Origin: Blastococcus atacamensis
Lineage (GTDB): Bacteria; Actinomycetota; Actinomycetes; Mycobacteriales; Geodermatophilaceae
Direction of reading: 5' to 3'
Length of the DNA: 64,000 nt
NCBI RefSeq assembly: GCF_002938425.1
Contig: NZ_POQU01000009.1
Span: forward strand, 1-64,000
In this document: piece after piece, positions 26,820 through 34,490 of the stretch
How positions within the stretch are numbered: position 1 is the stretch's first letter
How the letters are laid out: each line of letters starts with the position of its first letter
Notes under the pieces: model-generated
What the model was told of the DNA's origin: nothing
Seen by the model: the letters and a program-made list of their open reading frames with translations, nothing else
Databases searched by the model: none
Position numbers and translations under genes: made by a program

Positions 26820-27349
26820 CGGATCCGCTCCAGCCGGGCCGACATCGTCGGGCGCAGGGGGCCCTCGCCGACGGCGCGGTCGATGGCGTACATGAGCGCG
26901 CCCTCGACGATCCCGTACAGCCGCACCGAGCGGGTCACCTCCGGGGCGTCGGGGGTGCGCGCCACGACGTCGCTGGAGAGCTCCCAGCTCGTCGTCGTCC
27001 GGGCCGTTCCGACGTAGATCTCCAGGAGACCGTCCGGGGCGGCGACCAGCAGCTCGACGTCGTCGCCGCCGCGGGGACGCCAGAAGCCGGACTCCCGGAC
27101 GTCGGGGCCGACGATCTTCCCGTCATCGGTCAGCCGCCACGTCCGCGATTCGTAGACGAGGAACCCACGACCGTCGTGGGCGAAACGGACCCACTGGCCG
27201 AACCGGTGGTCACCGCCGGTCCCGGCTGCCTGCCCCTCCCCGTGCCACTCCCCCAGCAGCGGGAGGACGGAGAGGATGTCCTCGGAGACCTCGGCACCGC
27301 TGCGGACGTCGGCGGTGTCGGGGACCGGTAGTTCGGTCTGCTCGCTCAT
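26816..27349 (-). CDS. Nitrobindin-like (FABP-fold, DUF1794) protein
   Basis: 177 residues. The nitrobindin entry motif LLGEWHGEGQAAGTGG is at about 31-46, followed by beta-strand-rich sequence with ESRTWRL, and an LRPTMSARLERIR C-terminus. Nitrobindins are ten-stranded barrels that bind ferric heme. In members I recall, the proximal heme His sits in the last strand (P-H-x-SAxL); here that position reads PTMSARL, so heme binding is doubtful. ATG 27349 overlaps the stop of a small upstream frame. Confidence 0.8.
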   Translation of the reverse strand: MSEQTELPVPDTADVRSGAEVSEDILSVLPLLGEWHGEGQAAGTGGDHRFGQWVRFAHDGRGFLVYESRTWRLTDDGKIVGPDVRESGFWRPRGGDDVELLVAAPDGLLEIYVGTARTTTSWELSSDVVARTPDAPEVTRSVRLYGIVEGALMYAIDRAVGEGPLRPTMSARLERIR

Positions 27350-27450
27350 CGCCGGGCCGCCGTCGGACGACGTGCCAGCCGGACGGCGCCGTAGCCGAAT
27401 CCGAGCGCCGACACCGCGGTCAGGGAGACCAGGACCCAGGCAGAGATCAT
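27346..27450 (-). CDS. Small single-helix membrane protein
   Basis: 34 residues, MISAWVLVSLTAVSALGFGY then a basic tail (RLARRPTAARR). One membrane helix with positive-inside tail. TACCGT lies exactly six bases before the ATG on the minus strand, matching other leaderless starts here, and the stop overlaps the next ATG (ATGA), so it would be the first gene of the nitrobindin-DUF885 unit. Too short to identify. Confidence 0.55.
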   Translation of the reverse strand: MISAWVLVSLTAVSALGFGYGAVRLARRPTAARR

Positions 27451-27539
27451 GGCGCCACGGTAGCGATGTCCGTCGACCCCGGCGGAGCCGCTCCGCGGCC
27501 CTCCCGGGCAACCGGATGGCATCAACCGGCCGCCGACCC

Positions 27540-27584
27540 TTGACAGCGACAACGCGAAGGGCCATCTTTCGTGCAATCGATTGT
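27540..27584 (+). promoter_or_regulatory. Promoter and LacI-type operator of the ABC importer operon (site a)
   Basis: TTGACA at 27540-27545 with CATCTT 17 bases on, followed by palindrome GCAATCGATTGT at 27573-27584 (core CAATCGATTG perfect). The position overlapping the start of transcription implies repression. One of four related sites in this island. Confidence 0.75.
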
Positions 27585-27631
27585 GTAGGCCGCGTCACAC
27601 CGGGGCGGCCCCTTCCTGAGAGGTCGGCCAC

Positions 27632-28681
27632 ATGGCTAAGCACGGAGCAGTGCAGGCAGGTGCCACCGGAGCGGCTCTCGTCCTCCTCCTCACCGCCTGC
27701 GGCGGCAGCAGCGACTCGTCGGGCGGCGGAGGAGGCGGCGGCGGCGGCGGCGGCGAGGACTCCAACACGGTCGTCGTCAGCATGCCGGTGATCCCCCCGA
27801 ACTTCGTCCACATCATGCCGTGGGTGGCCCAGGCCCAGGGCTTCTACGAGGACTTCGACGTCGACGTCGAGATCGTCAGCCTCGACAGCGGCGTGACCGC
27901 GCTGCGCGGCGCCGAGGCAGGGTCGGCCGACGTCGCCGCCGTGCCCACCCCGACCCTGATCAACGCGGTCGGCAGCGGCAGCGACGTCAAGGGGTTCTAC
28001 ACCTACAGCCCCGGCGTCGAGGTGGCCCTCGTGGCCAACGAGGACATCAAGTCCTGCGAGGACCTGCGCGGCAAGCGGCTGGCGATCGACGAGGTCGGCG
28101 GCTTCGCCGACGCCCTCTTCACGCAGTACTACACCTCTTGCGGTCTGACCAAGGAGGACGTCGAGTACGTCAGCTTCCCGGGCGCCGAGGACGACGCACT
28201 CGTCAACGAGCAGGCCGACGTCGGCCTGCTCCACATCGACGAGGCCCTCGCCATCCTCGAGGAGTTCCCGGACGCCCCGCTGCACAACCTGGTGAACCTC
28301 TGGGAGGTCGTGCCGGACTGGCACTACGCCGGCTACGCGGCTCCGCAGGAGATCATCGACCGCAAGCGGGACGCCCTGGTCAAGTTCGTCGCGGCCAACA
28401 TCGCCGCCAAGGACTTCATGAGCGACCCGGCCAACAAGGAGACCGTGCTCGACGTCGCGGAGGAGCAGACCGGCCTGAGCCGCGAGGTCCTGGACGAGAC
28501 GTTCGACATCTTCCTCCAGGACGAGATCTACCCGACGGACAACGGCTACCCGCAGCAGATGGTGGACTTCACCGCCGAGCAGCAGGTCGTGGTCGGCAAC
28601 GTCGAGGAGGCGCCGGCCTACGAGGACCTCGTCGACCCCTCGATCTACGAGGACGCCCTCGCACTGGTCGAGAAGCAGTAG
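27632..28681 (+). CDS. ABC transporter substrate-binding lipoprotein, SsuA/THI5 (NMT1)-like
   Basis: 349 residues. A lipoprotein signal ends in LLLTAC (lipid-anchored Cys near residue 23), followed by a Ser/Gly linker with 11 consecutive Gly. The mature part is the NMT1/THI5-SsuA fold: PPNFVHIMPWVAQAQGFYED, VTALRGAEAGSADVAAVPTP, DLRGKRLAIDEVGG. Such proteins bring sulfonates, pyrimidines or other small aromatic or heterocyclic ligands to an importer. First gene of a four-gene import operon; followed by a strong hairpin. Substrate unknown, but the surrounding catabolic genes point to a growth substrate. Confidence 0.9.
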   Translation: MAKHGAVQAGATGAALVLLLTACGGSSDSSGGGGGGGGGGGEDSNTVVVSMPVIPPNFVHIMPWVAQAQGFYEDFDVDVEIVSLDSGVTALRGAEAGSADVAAVPTPTLINAVGSGSDVKGFYTYSPGVEVALVANEDIKSCEDLRGKRLAIDEVGGFADALFTQYYTSCGLTKEDVEYVSFPGAEDDALVNEQADVGLLHIDEALAILEEFPDAPLHNLVNLWEVVPDWHYAGYAAPQEIIDRKRDALVKFVAANIAAKDFMSDPANKETVLDVAEEQTGLSREVLDETFDIFLQDEIYPTDNGYPQQMVDFTAEQQVVVGNVEEAPAYEDLVDPSIYEDALALVEKQ

Positions 28682-28689
28682 TGACACCG

Positions 28690-28722
28690 GGAGGGGTGGC
28701 GAGCGATGCTCGCCACCCCTCC
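28690..28722 (+). terminator. Strong intra-operon hairpin after the binding-protein gene
   Basis: GGAGGGGTGGCGAGC (28690-28704), loop GAT, GCTCGCCACCCCTCC (28708-28722): a perfect 15-base-pair stem nine bases after the stop codon. Within an ABC operon it likely acts as a partial terminator or 3' stabiliser, giving more binding protein than membrane components. Confidence 0.75.
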
Positions 28723-28759
28723 TCCGCACTCCCCGACACACGACCGGAAGGAAGCCCCG

Positions 28760-29542
28760 GTGGCGACCATCAGCGCGCAGAGCGTGCAGAAGTCCTTCGA
28801 TTCCCTGGAGGTGCTCAGCCGCCTGGACCTGGAGATCCAGGACTGCGAGTTCGTCTCCATCCTCGGCCCCAGCGGCTGCGGCAAGACCACCCTGCTGCGC
28901 ACCGTCGCGGGTCTGGAAAAGGCCACCTCCGGCCAGATCCTGCTCGACGGACAGCCCGTGACCGGGCCCCGGCCCGACCTCACGCTCGTCTTCCAGAACT
29001 TCCGGCTGCTGCCCTGGCGGACGGTCGAGGCCAACGTGGGCTACGGCCTGCGCCTGCGCGGCGTGCCGAAGGCCGAGGCGCGCGAGCGCGTGCAGCAGAA
29101 GATCGACATGGTCGGCCTGCGCGGTTACGAGAAGAAGTACCCGTACCAGCTCTCCGGCGGCATGCAGCAGCGCGTGGGCCTGGCCCGGGCGCTGGCCATC
29201 GATCCCAAGTACCTGCTCATGGACGAGCCGTTCGGCGCGCTGGACGCCCAGACCCGCGAGCTGATGCAGGAGGAGCTGCTGTCGATCTGGGCGGACTCGC
29301 CCAAGACCGTCATGTTCGTGACCCACTCCATCGACGAGGCGATCGTGCTGTCCGACCGCGTCGTGGTCATGGAGGCCAAGCCGGGTCGCATCGTCGACGA
29401 CATCCGCATCCCCTTCGAGCGCCCGCGGTCGGCCGTGGACATCCGCACCGACCCGGTGTTCGCCGAGCTCCGCCAGCACATGTGGGGCCTGCTGCGGCAC
29501 GAGGACCGGCCCGTGGCCGCCGGGGGAGCGCCCGGTGAGTGA
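28760..29542 (+). CDS. ABC transporter ATP-binding protein (SsuB/TauB-like)
   Basis: 260 residues. Walker A GPSGCGKTTL (about 40-49), Q loop VFQNFRLLPW, signature LSGGMQQRVGLARAL, Walker B YLLMDEPFGALD, and switch His in FVTHSIDEA. It belongs to the nitrate/sulfonate/taurine group of importers. GTG 28760 has GGAAGGAAG upstream. Its stop overlaps the first permease by eight bases. Cytosolic side of the importer formed with the two permeases that follow. Confidence 0.92.
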   Translation: MATISAQSVQKSFDSLEVLSRLDLEIQDCEFVSILGPSGCGKTTLLRTVAGLEKATSGQILLDGQPVTGPRPDLTLVFQNFRLLPWRTVEANVGYGLRLRGVPKAEARERVQQKIDMVGLRGYEKKYPYQLSGGMQQRVGLARALAIDPKYLLMDEPFGALDAQTRELMQEELLSIWADSPKTVMFVTHSIDEAIVLSDRVVVMEAKPGRIVDDIRIPFERPRSAVDIRTDPVFAELRQHMWGLLRHEDRPVAAGGAPGE

Positions 29543-30299
29543 CGTACCCGACCGCCGCACAGTCCTGCTGGCCCGGATCGGCTTCGGCCTGCTCGTCGTC
29601 GGCCTCTGGTGGGCGCTGTCGGCGATGCTGGGCTCGCTCTTCCTGGCCTCGCCCGCGGACGTGGTGTCCTCCGCCGCCCGGGTCCTCGGCACGGGTGAGT
29701 TCTTCGACTACCTGCTGCCGTCGCTGAAGATCCTGGCCATCGGCGCCGCCCTGGGCCTGCTGGTCGGGATCCCGGTCGGCCTGCTGATCGGTCGCTCCAA
29801 GCGGCTCTACTGGTTGACCGAGGCGCCGATCAACATCTTCTACTCGACGCCGCTGGTGGCGCTGATCCCGTTCCTGCTGGTGATCATCGGCTTCAACGAC
29901 ACGACGAAGATCTTCATCGTCTGGTTGTTCACGGTGCTGCCGGCACTGATCAACACCGCGTCCGGCGTCCGCACCGTCGACCGGGACCTGGTGGAGCTCT
30001 CGCACTCCTTCTGCGCCGGGGAATGGGCGCTCTGGCGCGACATCCTCATCCCCACGGCCGTGCCGGGCATCATCACCGGCGTCCGGGTCGGCTTCATCCA
30101 CGCCCTGACCGGGGTCGTGCTCGCCGACTTCTACGCCGGCGCCAGCGGCCTGGGTTACATGATCATGCGTTACTCGAACCGCTTCGACGTGGCCACGGCG
30201 CTGGTCCCCGTCCTCTTCCTCGCGCTGGTCGGGGCCGTCTCGATCGTGGTCCTCAAGGGTGTCCAGCGCCGCATCGCTCCTTGGCAGGTGGTCTCGTGA
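29535..30299 (+). CDS. ABC transporter permease 1 (SsuC/TauC-like)
   Basis: 254 residues with six membrane helices. The EAA-like coupling loop is in LSHSFCAGEWALWRDILIP, where it contacts the ATPase. Start GTG 29535 lies inside the ATPase coding end; the stop overlaps the next permease start (GTGA). A heterodimeric permease with the next gene is implied because both are present in one operon. Confidence 0.9.
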   Translation: MSDVPDRRTVLLARIGFGLLVVGLWWALSAMLGSLFLASPADVVSSAARVLGTGEFFDYLLPSLKILAIGAALGLLVGIPVGLLIGRSKRLYWLTEAPINIFYSTPLVALIPFLLVIIGFNDTTKIFIVWLFTVLPALINTASGVRTVDRDLVELSHSFCAGEWALWRDILIPTAVPGIITGVRVGFIHALTGVVLADFYAGASGLGYMIMRYSNRFDVATALVPVLFLALVGAVSIVVLKGVQRRIAPWQVVS

Positions 30300-31159
30300 C
30301 GTCCTCGGCCGTTGCTCCCGTGTCCACGTCGTCCGCCGGGGCCTCGCCGGCCTCGCCGGCCGCACCGCCGGCCGGCGCGCCGCTCCGCCGCAGCCGCAAC
30401 CGGCTCGGCTGGCTCGGCAGCGAGCCGGTCCTGTGGGTGCTCGGGCTCCTGCTCGTGCCGGTGGTCTGGCACCTGTACTCGATGGTCAACGACGACAAGC
30501 TCATCGTCGGCCCGCTCGACGTCGCCCGGGCCTTCGGCGACCTCACGGCCAGCGGCGAGCTGTTCACCGCCGCGCAGTCGAGCGGCACGGTGCTGGTCAC
30601 GGGGCTGGTGGCCGGGGCGATCCCGGGGCTCGTCGTCGGCATCCTGGTCGGCCGCTTCCGGCTGCTCGACCTCGTCGTCGACCCCTACATCAACGCAGCC
30701 TTCGCCACCCCGCTGGTCGCCATCGTCCCGATCCTCATCGTCGCCCTGGGCTTCGGCGTCCAGGCGAAGATCGTCATCGTGGCGATGTTCGTGTTCTTCC
30801 CGGTCGCCATCAGCACCGCGACCGGGGTTCGCGAGGTGCCTCGCGACCTGGTCGAGCTGGCGCGGTCGTTCTGCGCCCGCGAGTACACGGTCTGGCGGGA
30901 CGTGCTCATCCCCGGGGCGCTGCCCTACATCGTCACGGGCTTCCGGCTCGCCATCGGGCGGGCGCTGATCGCGGTCGTGGTGGCGGAGTTCAGCACGTCG
31001 GTCACCGGCCTCGGGTTCATGATCCTGCGGTACTCCCGCCGGTTCCGGATGGCCGAGGGCCTGGTGCCGGTCGTCCTGCTGATGATCGTCGGCTTCGTCC
31101 TCTTCTGGGCCCTCAAGCGGGTCGAGAAGCGGCTGTCGGTCTGGCGCGCCACGCCCTGA
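30296..31159 (+). CDS. ABC transporter permease 2 (SsuC/TauC-like)
   Basis: 287 residues. A Ser/Ala/Pro-rich cytosolic N-terminus (about 1-40) precedes six helices; the coupling loop is LARSFCAREYTVWRDVLIPG. It is a paralogue of permease 1, with which it should form the channel. GTG 30296 overlaps the permease 1 stop. Last gene of the import operon; a strong bidirectional hairpin follows. Confidence 0.9.
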   Translation: MTSSAVAPVSTSSAGASPASPAAPPAGAPLRRSRNRLGWLGSEPVLWVLGLLLVPVVWHLYSMVNDDKLIVGPLDVARAFGDLTASGELFTAAQSSGTVLVTGLVAGAIPGLVVGILVGRFRLLDLVVDPYINAAFATPLVAIVPILIVALGFGVQAKIVIVAMFVFFPVAISTATGVREVPRDLVELARSFCAREYTVWRDVLIPGALPYIVTGFRLAIGRALIAVVVAEFSTSVTGLGFMILRYSRRFRMAEGLVPVVLLMIVGFVLFWALKRVEKRLSVWRATP

Positions 31160-31177
31160 GCACGACACGCGCGAACA

Positions 31178-31206
31178 CCGGCCGGCAGGGATCCCCTGCC
31201 GGCCGG
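31178..31206. terminator. Bidirectional terminator between permease and lacI-type gene
   Basis: CCGGCCGGCAGGG (31178-31190), loop ATC, CCCTGCCGGCCGG (31194-31206): perfect 13-base-pair stem followed by TTCG. It separates the converging importer and LacI operons. Confidence 0.8.
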
Positions 31207-31220
31207 TTCGCGTTCCGGGC

Positions 31221-31270
31221 GGTCGCTCAGCCGGGCGACGGAGCCGGTCGTTCAGCCGGGGGACGGAGCG
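31221..31270. repeat. 25-base tandem duplication at the lacI stop codon
   Basis: 31221-31245 and 31246-31270 are adjacent copies differing at three positions (first copy starts GGTCGCTCAGCC, second GGTCGTTCAGCC). The second copy contains the current stop codon of the regulator; the first holds a former equivalent just downstream. Confidence 0.6.
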
Positions 31271-32370
31271 GAGCCCCGGCCCCGCCGGCGCGCCCGGGCC
31301 CCCGGCGGCGGGGCGGTGGAACCGCGCACGACGAGGGTGACCGGGAGGAGCACCGACCGGGGCGTCGTGCTCCGCCCGCTGAGCCGGTCCAGCAGCAGCC
31401 GGGCCGCCTCGATGCCGAGCTCGTACTGCGGCACCCGCACCGAGGTCAGCGGCGGCCGCAGCCGCCCGATGAAGGGCATGTCGTTGAAGCCGACGACGCT
31501 CACGTCCCGCGGGCACTCCAGGCCCAGGTCGTCCAGCGCGTCGTAGCAGCCGATGGCCAGCAAGTCGTTGCCGGCGACCACCGCGGTCGGCGCACCGGCC
31601 TCGAGGAGCTCCAGCATGGCGGTCCGCCCGGCGGCCTCGGTGAACGCCTGCGCCGTCACGGCCGCCGCGGCGGAGAGGTCGTACCGCTCCAGCGCGGACC
31701 GGAACGCCCGCTCCCGGGCGATGCCGGTCGAGGTGCTCGACGGGCCGGCGACGTGCCCGATCCGGGTGTGCCCGAGATCCACGAGGTGGTCGACGACGCG
31801 GCTGATGCCCACGGAGTCGTCGCCGGTCACCGCGGAGACGTCCAGGCCCTCGGTCTGGCGGTTCACCAGGACCATGGGCACGCCGCGGCCGGCCGCGTCG
31901 TGCAGCAGCGGGTCGTCCCGTCGCGCCGTCGCGATGATGTAGCCGTCCACCTGGCGTGCCTGCATGGCCGCGAAGTTCAGTGCCGCCCGCTCCGGGTCGT
32001 TGTCCGTGTTCGCCGTCAGCGCCGTGTACCCGTGCTCGGCGAGGAAGTCCTCGACCCCCCGGACGATGGGCGGGAAGACCGGGTTGGTGATGTCGGGGAC
32101 CAGGACGCCGACGGTCTCCGACCGGTTCGTCTTGAGGCTCCGCGCGATCGGGTTGGGCGAGTAGCCCAGCGCCGTCGCGACCTGGCGCACCCGCTCGACC
32201 GTGGCCGGCCGGACCAGGGATCGGGTGTCCTCGTTCAGCGCCCGCGAGGCCGTCGCAGGGTGCACCCCTGCAGCGGTCGCGACGTCTCGGAGCGTCGGGC
32301 GCGGAGCCACGCGCGACAGCGTAGCGATCGGGGCCTGCCGCGGCCTGCGCGTTCCGGGGGGTACCGCCAT
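31252..32370 (-). CDS. LacI-family transcriptional regulator of the catabolic island
   Basis: 372 residues from ATG 32370, 352 from GTG 32310. The LacI HTH reads TLRDVATAAGVHPATASRAL with hinge-helix NPIARSLKTNRSETVGVLVP, followed by the periplasmic-binding-type ligand domain (DITNPVFPPIVRGVED; VVGFNDMPFIGRLRPPLTSV). ATG 32370 overlaps the MFS stop (TGATG), supporting translation as the fourth gene of the unit; GTG 32310 gives a more typical length. LacI dimers bind palindromes with central CG; the four TGCAATCGATTGCA-like sites of this island fit. Effector unknown, presumably the imported compound or an intermediate. Confidence 0.88.
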   Translation of the reverse strand: MAVPPGTRRPRQAPIATLSRVAPRPTLRDVATAAGVHPATASRALNEDTRSLVRPATVERVRQVATALGYSPNPIARSLKTNRSETVGVLVPDITNPVFPPIVRGVEDFLAEHGYTALTANTDNDPERAALNFAAMQARQVDGYIIATARRDDPLLHDAAGRGVPMVLVNRQTEGLDVSAVTGDDSVGISRVVDHLVDLGHTRIGHVAGPSSTSTGIARERAFRSALERYDLSAAAAVTAQAFTEAAGRTAMLELLEAGAPTAVVAGNDLLAIGCYDALDDLGLECPRDVSVVGFNDMPFIGRLRPPLTSVRVPQYELGIEAARLLLDRLSGRSTTPRSVLLPVTLVVRGSTAPPPGARARRRGRGSAPSPG

Positions 32371-33560
32371 CAGCGTCCCCGTCGCGTTCGCAGGTACCGG
32401 CGCCGGGCCAGCGCCGACGTGACCGTCAGGGGGACGAACACCGCGGCGGACACGCCGAACAGCAGGGCGTAGTGGTTCCCGTCCGCGAGCCGTCCGCCCA
32501 GCGCCGCTCCCGTGGACCCGCCCAGGAAGAGGCAGGCGGCGAACAGGGAGACCACTTGGGCCCGCGCCGCCGGCGCCACCGAGGTCGCCCACGTCTGCAG
32601 CGTGGAGTGCATGAAGGCCCAGGCGGCACCCAGCAGCACGCAGGCGAGCACTCCCCCGACCAGTCCGCGCTGCACGACGAGCACGCCGAAGCCGGCGGAC
32701 CCGGCGGCCCCGCCGATGACGAGCAGCGTGGGGGTGCTCAGCCGCCGGGACAGCGGCCGCACGACGCGGGTGAACAGCAGCACCGAGACACCGAAGGCGG
32801 CGACGACCGTGCCGGCCAGCCCGGCCCCACCGGTGATGGACTCCTCCACACCGGGGGCGACGAAGGTGAACACGCCGGTGAGGGCGGCCCCCTCGACGAA
32901 CCCGAGCGCGAGGACCAGCGCCGTCCAGGGCTCGCGGACGGCAGCGAGCAGGGCGCGCACCGGGCGGGCGGCCCCCGGCACCCGGGGCAGCTCGGGCAGG
33001 GTGCGCAGCAGGAAGGCCAGGACGCCGCCGGCCACCGCCGTCACCGCGAAGGCCCATCGCCAGCTGATCAGCTCCGCCGCCCAGCCGGCGGCCACGGTGG
33101 CCACCGCCATGCCGACGGCGACCCCCGCCATGAGGTCGGCCAGGGGCTGCTGCCGCCGCTCGACGGGGACCGTCGTCCCCACGTAGACGAGGCTGGCGGG
33201 GATCGCGGCGGCGAAGAGGCCGCCGGCAATGCTGCGGAGCACCGCGAGCACCACCACGTCCGGCGACAACGACGAGGCGATGCCGACGACGGCGGCGCCG
33301 ATCAGGGTCAGCCGCAGGGTGCGGACCGTGCCGATCCGGGCCGAGACGATCCCCCACACCGGCTGCATCAGGCCGTAGGTCAGGTAGTACACGCTGGCCA
33401 CGAGGGTGACCTCGGCGACCGACACGCGCAGGTCCGCCGCGATGACCAGCAGCATCGGGGCGATCGTCGACCGGTCCAGCGAGCTGACCAGGTTGACGCC
33501 CTGGAGCCCCCGCAGTTGGCTGCGGCCGATGCCGACCTGCGGGTCCTGCACCGCGCTCAT
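32370..33560 (-). CDS. MFS transporter
   Basis: 396 residues with 12 predicted helices. Motif A-like GIVSARIGTVRTLRLTLIG in loop 2-3, and AFMHSTLQTWATSVAPAARAQV in the second half. General 12-helix major facilitator, probably importing the island substrate or exporting an intermediate. ATG 33560 overlaps the stop of the upstream gene (TGATG) and its stop overlaps the regulator start, so it lies in a tightly coupled unit. Confidence 0.85.
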   Translation of the reverse strand: MSAVQDPQVGIGRSQLRGLQGVNLVSSLDRSTIAPMLLVIAADLRVSVAEVTLVASVYYLTYGLMQPVWGIVSARIGTVRTLRLTLIGAAVVGIASSLSPDVVVLAVLRSIAGGLFAAAIPASLVYVGTTVPVERRQQPLADLMAGVAVGMAVATVAAGWAAELISWRWAFAVTAVAGGVLAFLLRTLPELPRVPGAARPVRALLAAVREPWTALVLALGFVEGAALTGVFTFVAPGVEESITGGAGLAGTVVAAFGVSVLLFTRVVRPLSRRLSTPTLLVIGGAAGSAGFGVLVVQRGLVGGVLACVLLGAAWAFMHSTLQTWATSVAPAARAQVVSLFAACLFLGGSTGAALGGRLADGNHYALLFGVSAAVFVPLTVTSALARRRYLRTRRGR

Positions 33561-34477
33561 CAGCTCGCCGGCGACGGGGCCGGCACGAGCCCTCCGCCCG
33601 GCCGCGAGAGCGCCGCGAGGTCCAGGTCGCGCTCGAAGCCGCCGGCGGCCGCGCGCAGCCGCAGGACGCTCTCCAGAGCCGCGGGGTCGATGTGCCCGCC
33701 CGCGCACAGGCCGTGCACCGGGTCCAGCAGGGATCCGTACATCGCCTCCGCGACGCCGCGGTCGGTGTCGGGCTGCTGCTGCAGCAGGGCCAGCACGTCC
33801 TCGGCGGCCGCGGGGTCGAGCACCTCGCGCTCGGCGGCCGTCCACGCGGCGAGGAAGCGCTCGACGGCATCCGTCCGCCCACCCGCCACCGTCGCCAGCA
33901 CCGACCCGAGGTAGGGCGTGACGACGTCGCTGACCTCGCCCAGCACCCGGGCACCGCCGCGGACCGCCCGCGCCTCGTGCCCGGCGTTGAGCAACGTCAC
34001 GTCGAACTCCCCGTCGGCCAGCAGCTGACGGCGGCGCGGGGTGGCGCCGGCGGTCACGACCGCGTAGTCGCGGTGCGGCTCCAGGCCCACCGTCCGCAGC
34101 AGGGCGTAGGCGACGTAGGCAAAACCGGAGGTCGGCACGTCGACGCCGAAGCGCTTGCCGGCCACCTCCTCCAGGCGGCCGATCGACGGGTCGGCCACCA
34201 GCGAGAGCCGGGAGCCGCCGTCCACCGCGCGCAGCAGGAGCAGGTCCAACCGACGGCCGAGCGGGTTCTGCTCGTTCAGCACGTAGGTCGCCACGTTGTC
34301 CGGGGACGTGAGCACCACGTCGTACTCCCCCGCCAGCAGCGACGAGAACTGCTGCGGCGAGGAGGTCACCGGCAGCTCCTCGACGACCAGGTCGTGGTCG
34401 GCGAAGGTGCCGTGCTCCTGGGCCCACCTCGACACCACGCTCGTGCTGAAGTAGCCCAGCCGGATCGTGTCCGCCAT
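33560..34477 (-). CDS. Cytosolic SsuA/THI5-fold protein without signal peptide
   Basis: 305 residues with the NMT1/THI5 solute-binding fold (IRLGYFSTSVVSRWAQEHG; SSLLAGEYDVVLTSPDNV; GKRFGVDVPTSGFAYVAYALL), but starting directly MADTIRLG with no signal peptide, lipobox or membrane helix. It would therefore stay in the cytosol. Known cytosolic members of this fold include an enzyme (the desulfinase DszB) and pyrimidine synthases, so an enzymatic or sensing role is more likely than transport. GAGGGGACGCGAG precedes the ATG. Between the M24-like and MFS genes of one operon. Confidence 0.8.
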   Translation of the reverse strand: MADTIRLGYFSTSVVSRWAQEHGTFADHDLVVEELPVTSSPQQFSSLLAGEYDVVLTSPDNVATYVLNEQNPLGRRLDLLLLRAVDGGSRLSLVADPSIGRLEEVAGKRFGVDVPTSGFAYVAYALLRTVGLEPHRDYAVVTAGATPRRRQLLADGEFDVTLLNAGHEARAVRGGARVLGEVSDVVTPYLGSVLATVAGGRTDAVERFLAAWTAAEREVLDPAAAEDVLALLQQQPDTDRGVAEAMYGSLLDPVHGLCAGGHIDPAALESVLRLRAAAGGFERDLDLAALSRPGGGLVPAPSPAS

Positions 34478-34490
34478 CTCGCGTCCCCTC

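Noticed and set aside
26816-29692. 958-codon minus-strand frame
   Set aside because: Its upper part is antisense to the well-supported importer genes and translates to His/Asp/Val-rich shadow sequence; only the end (nitrobindin-like) is real.
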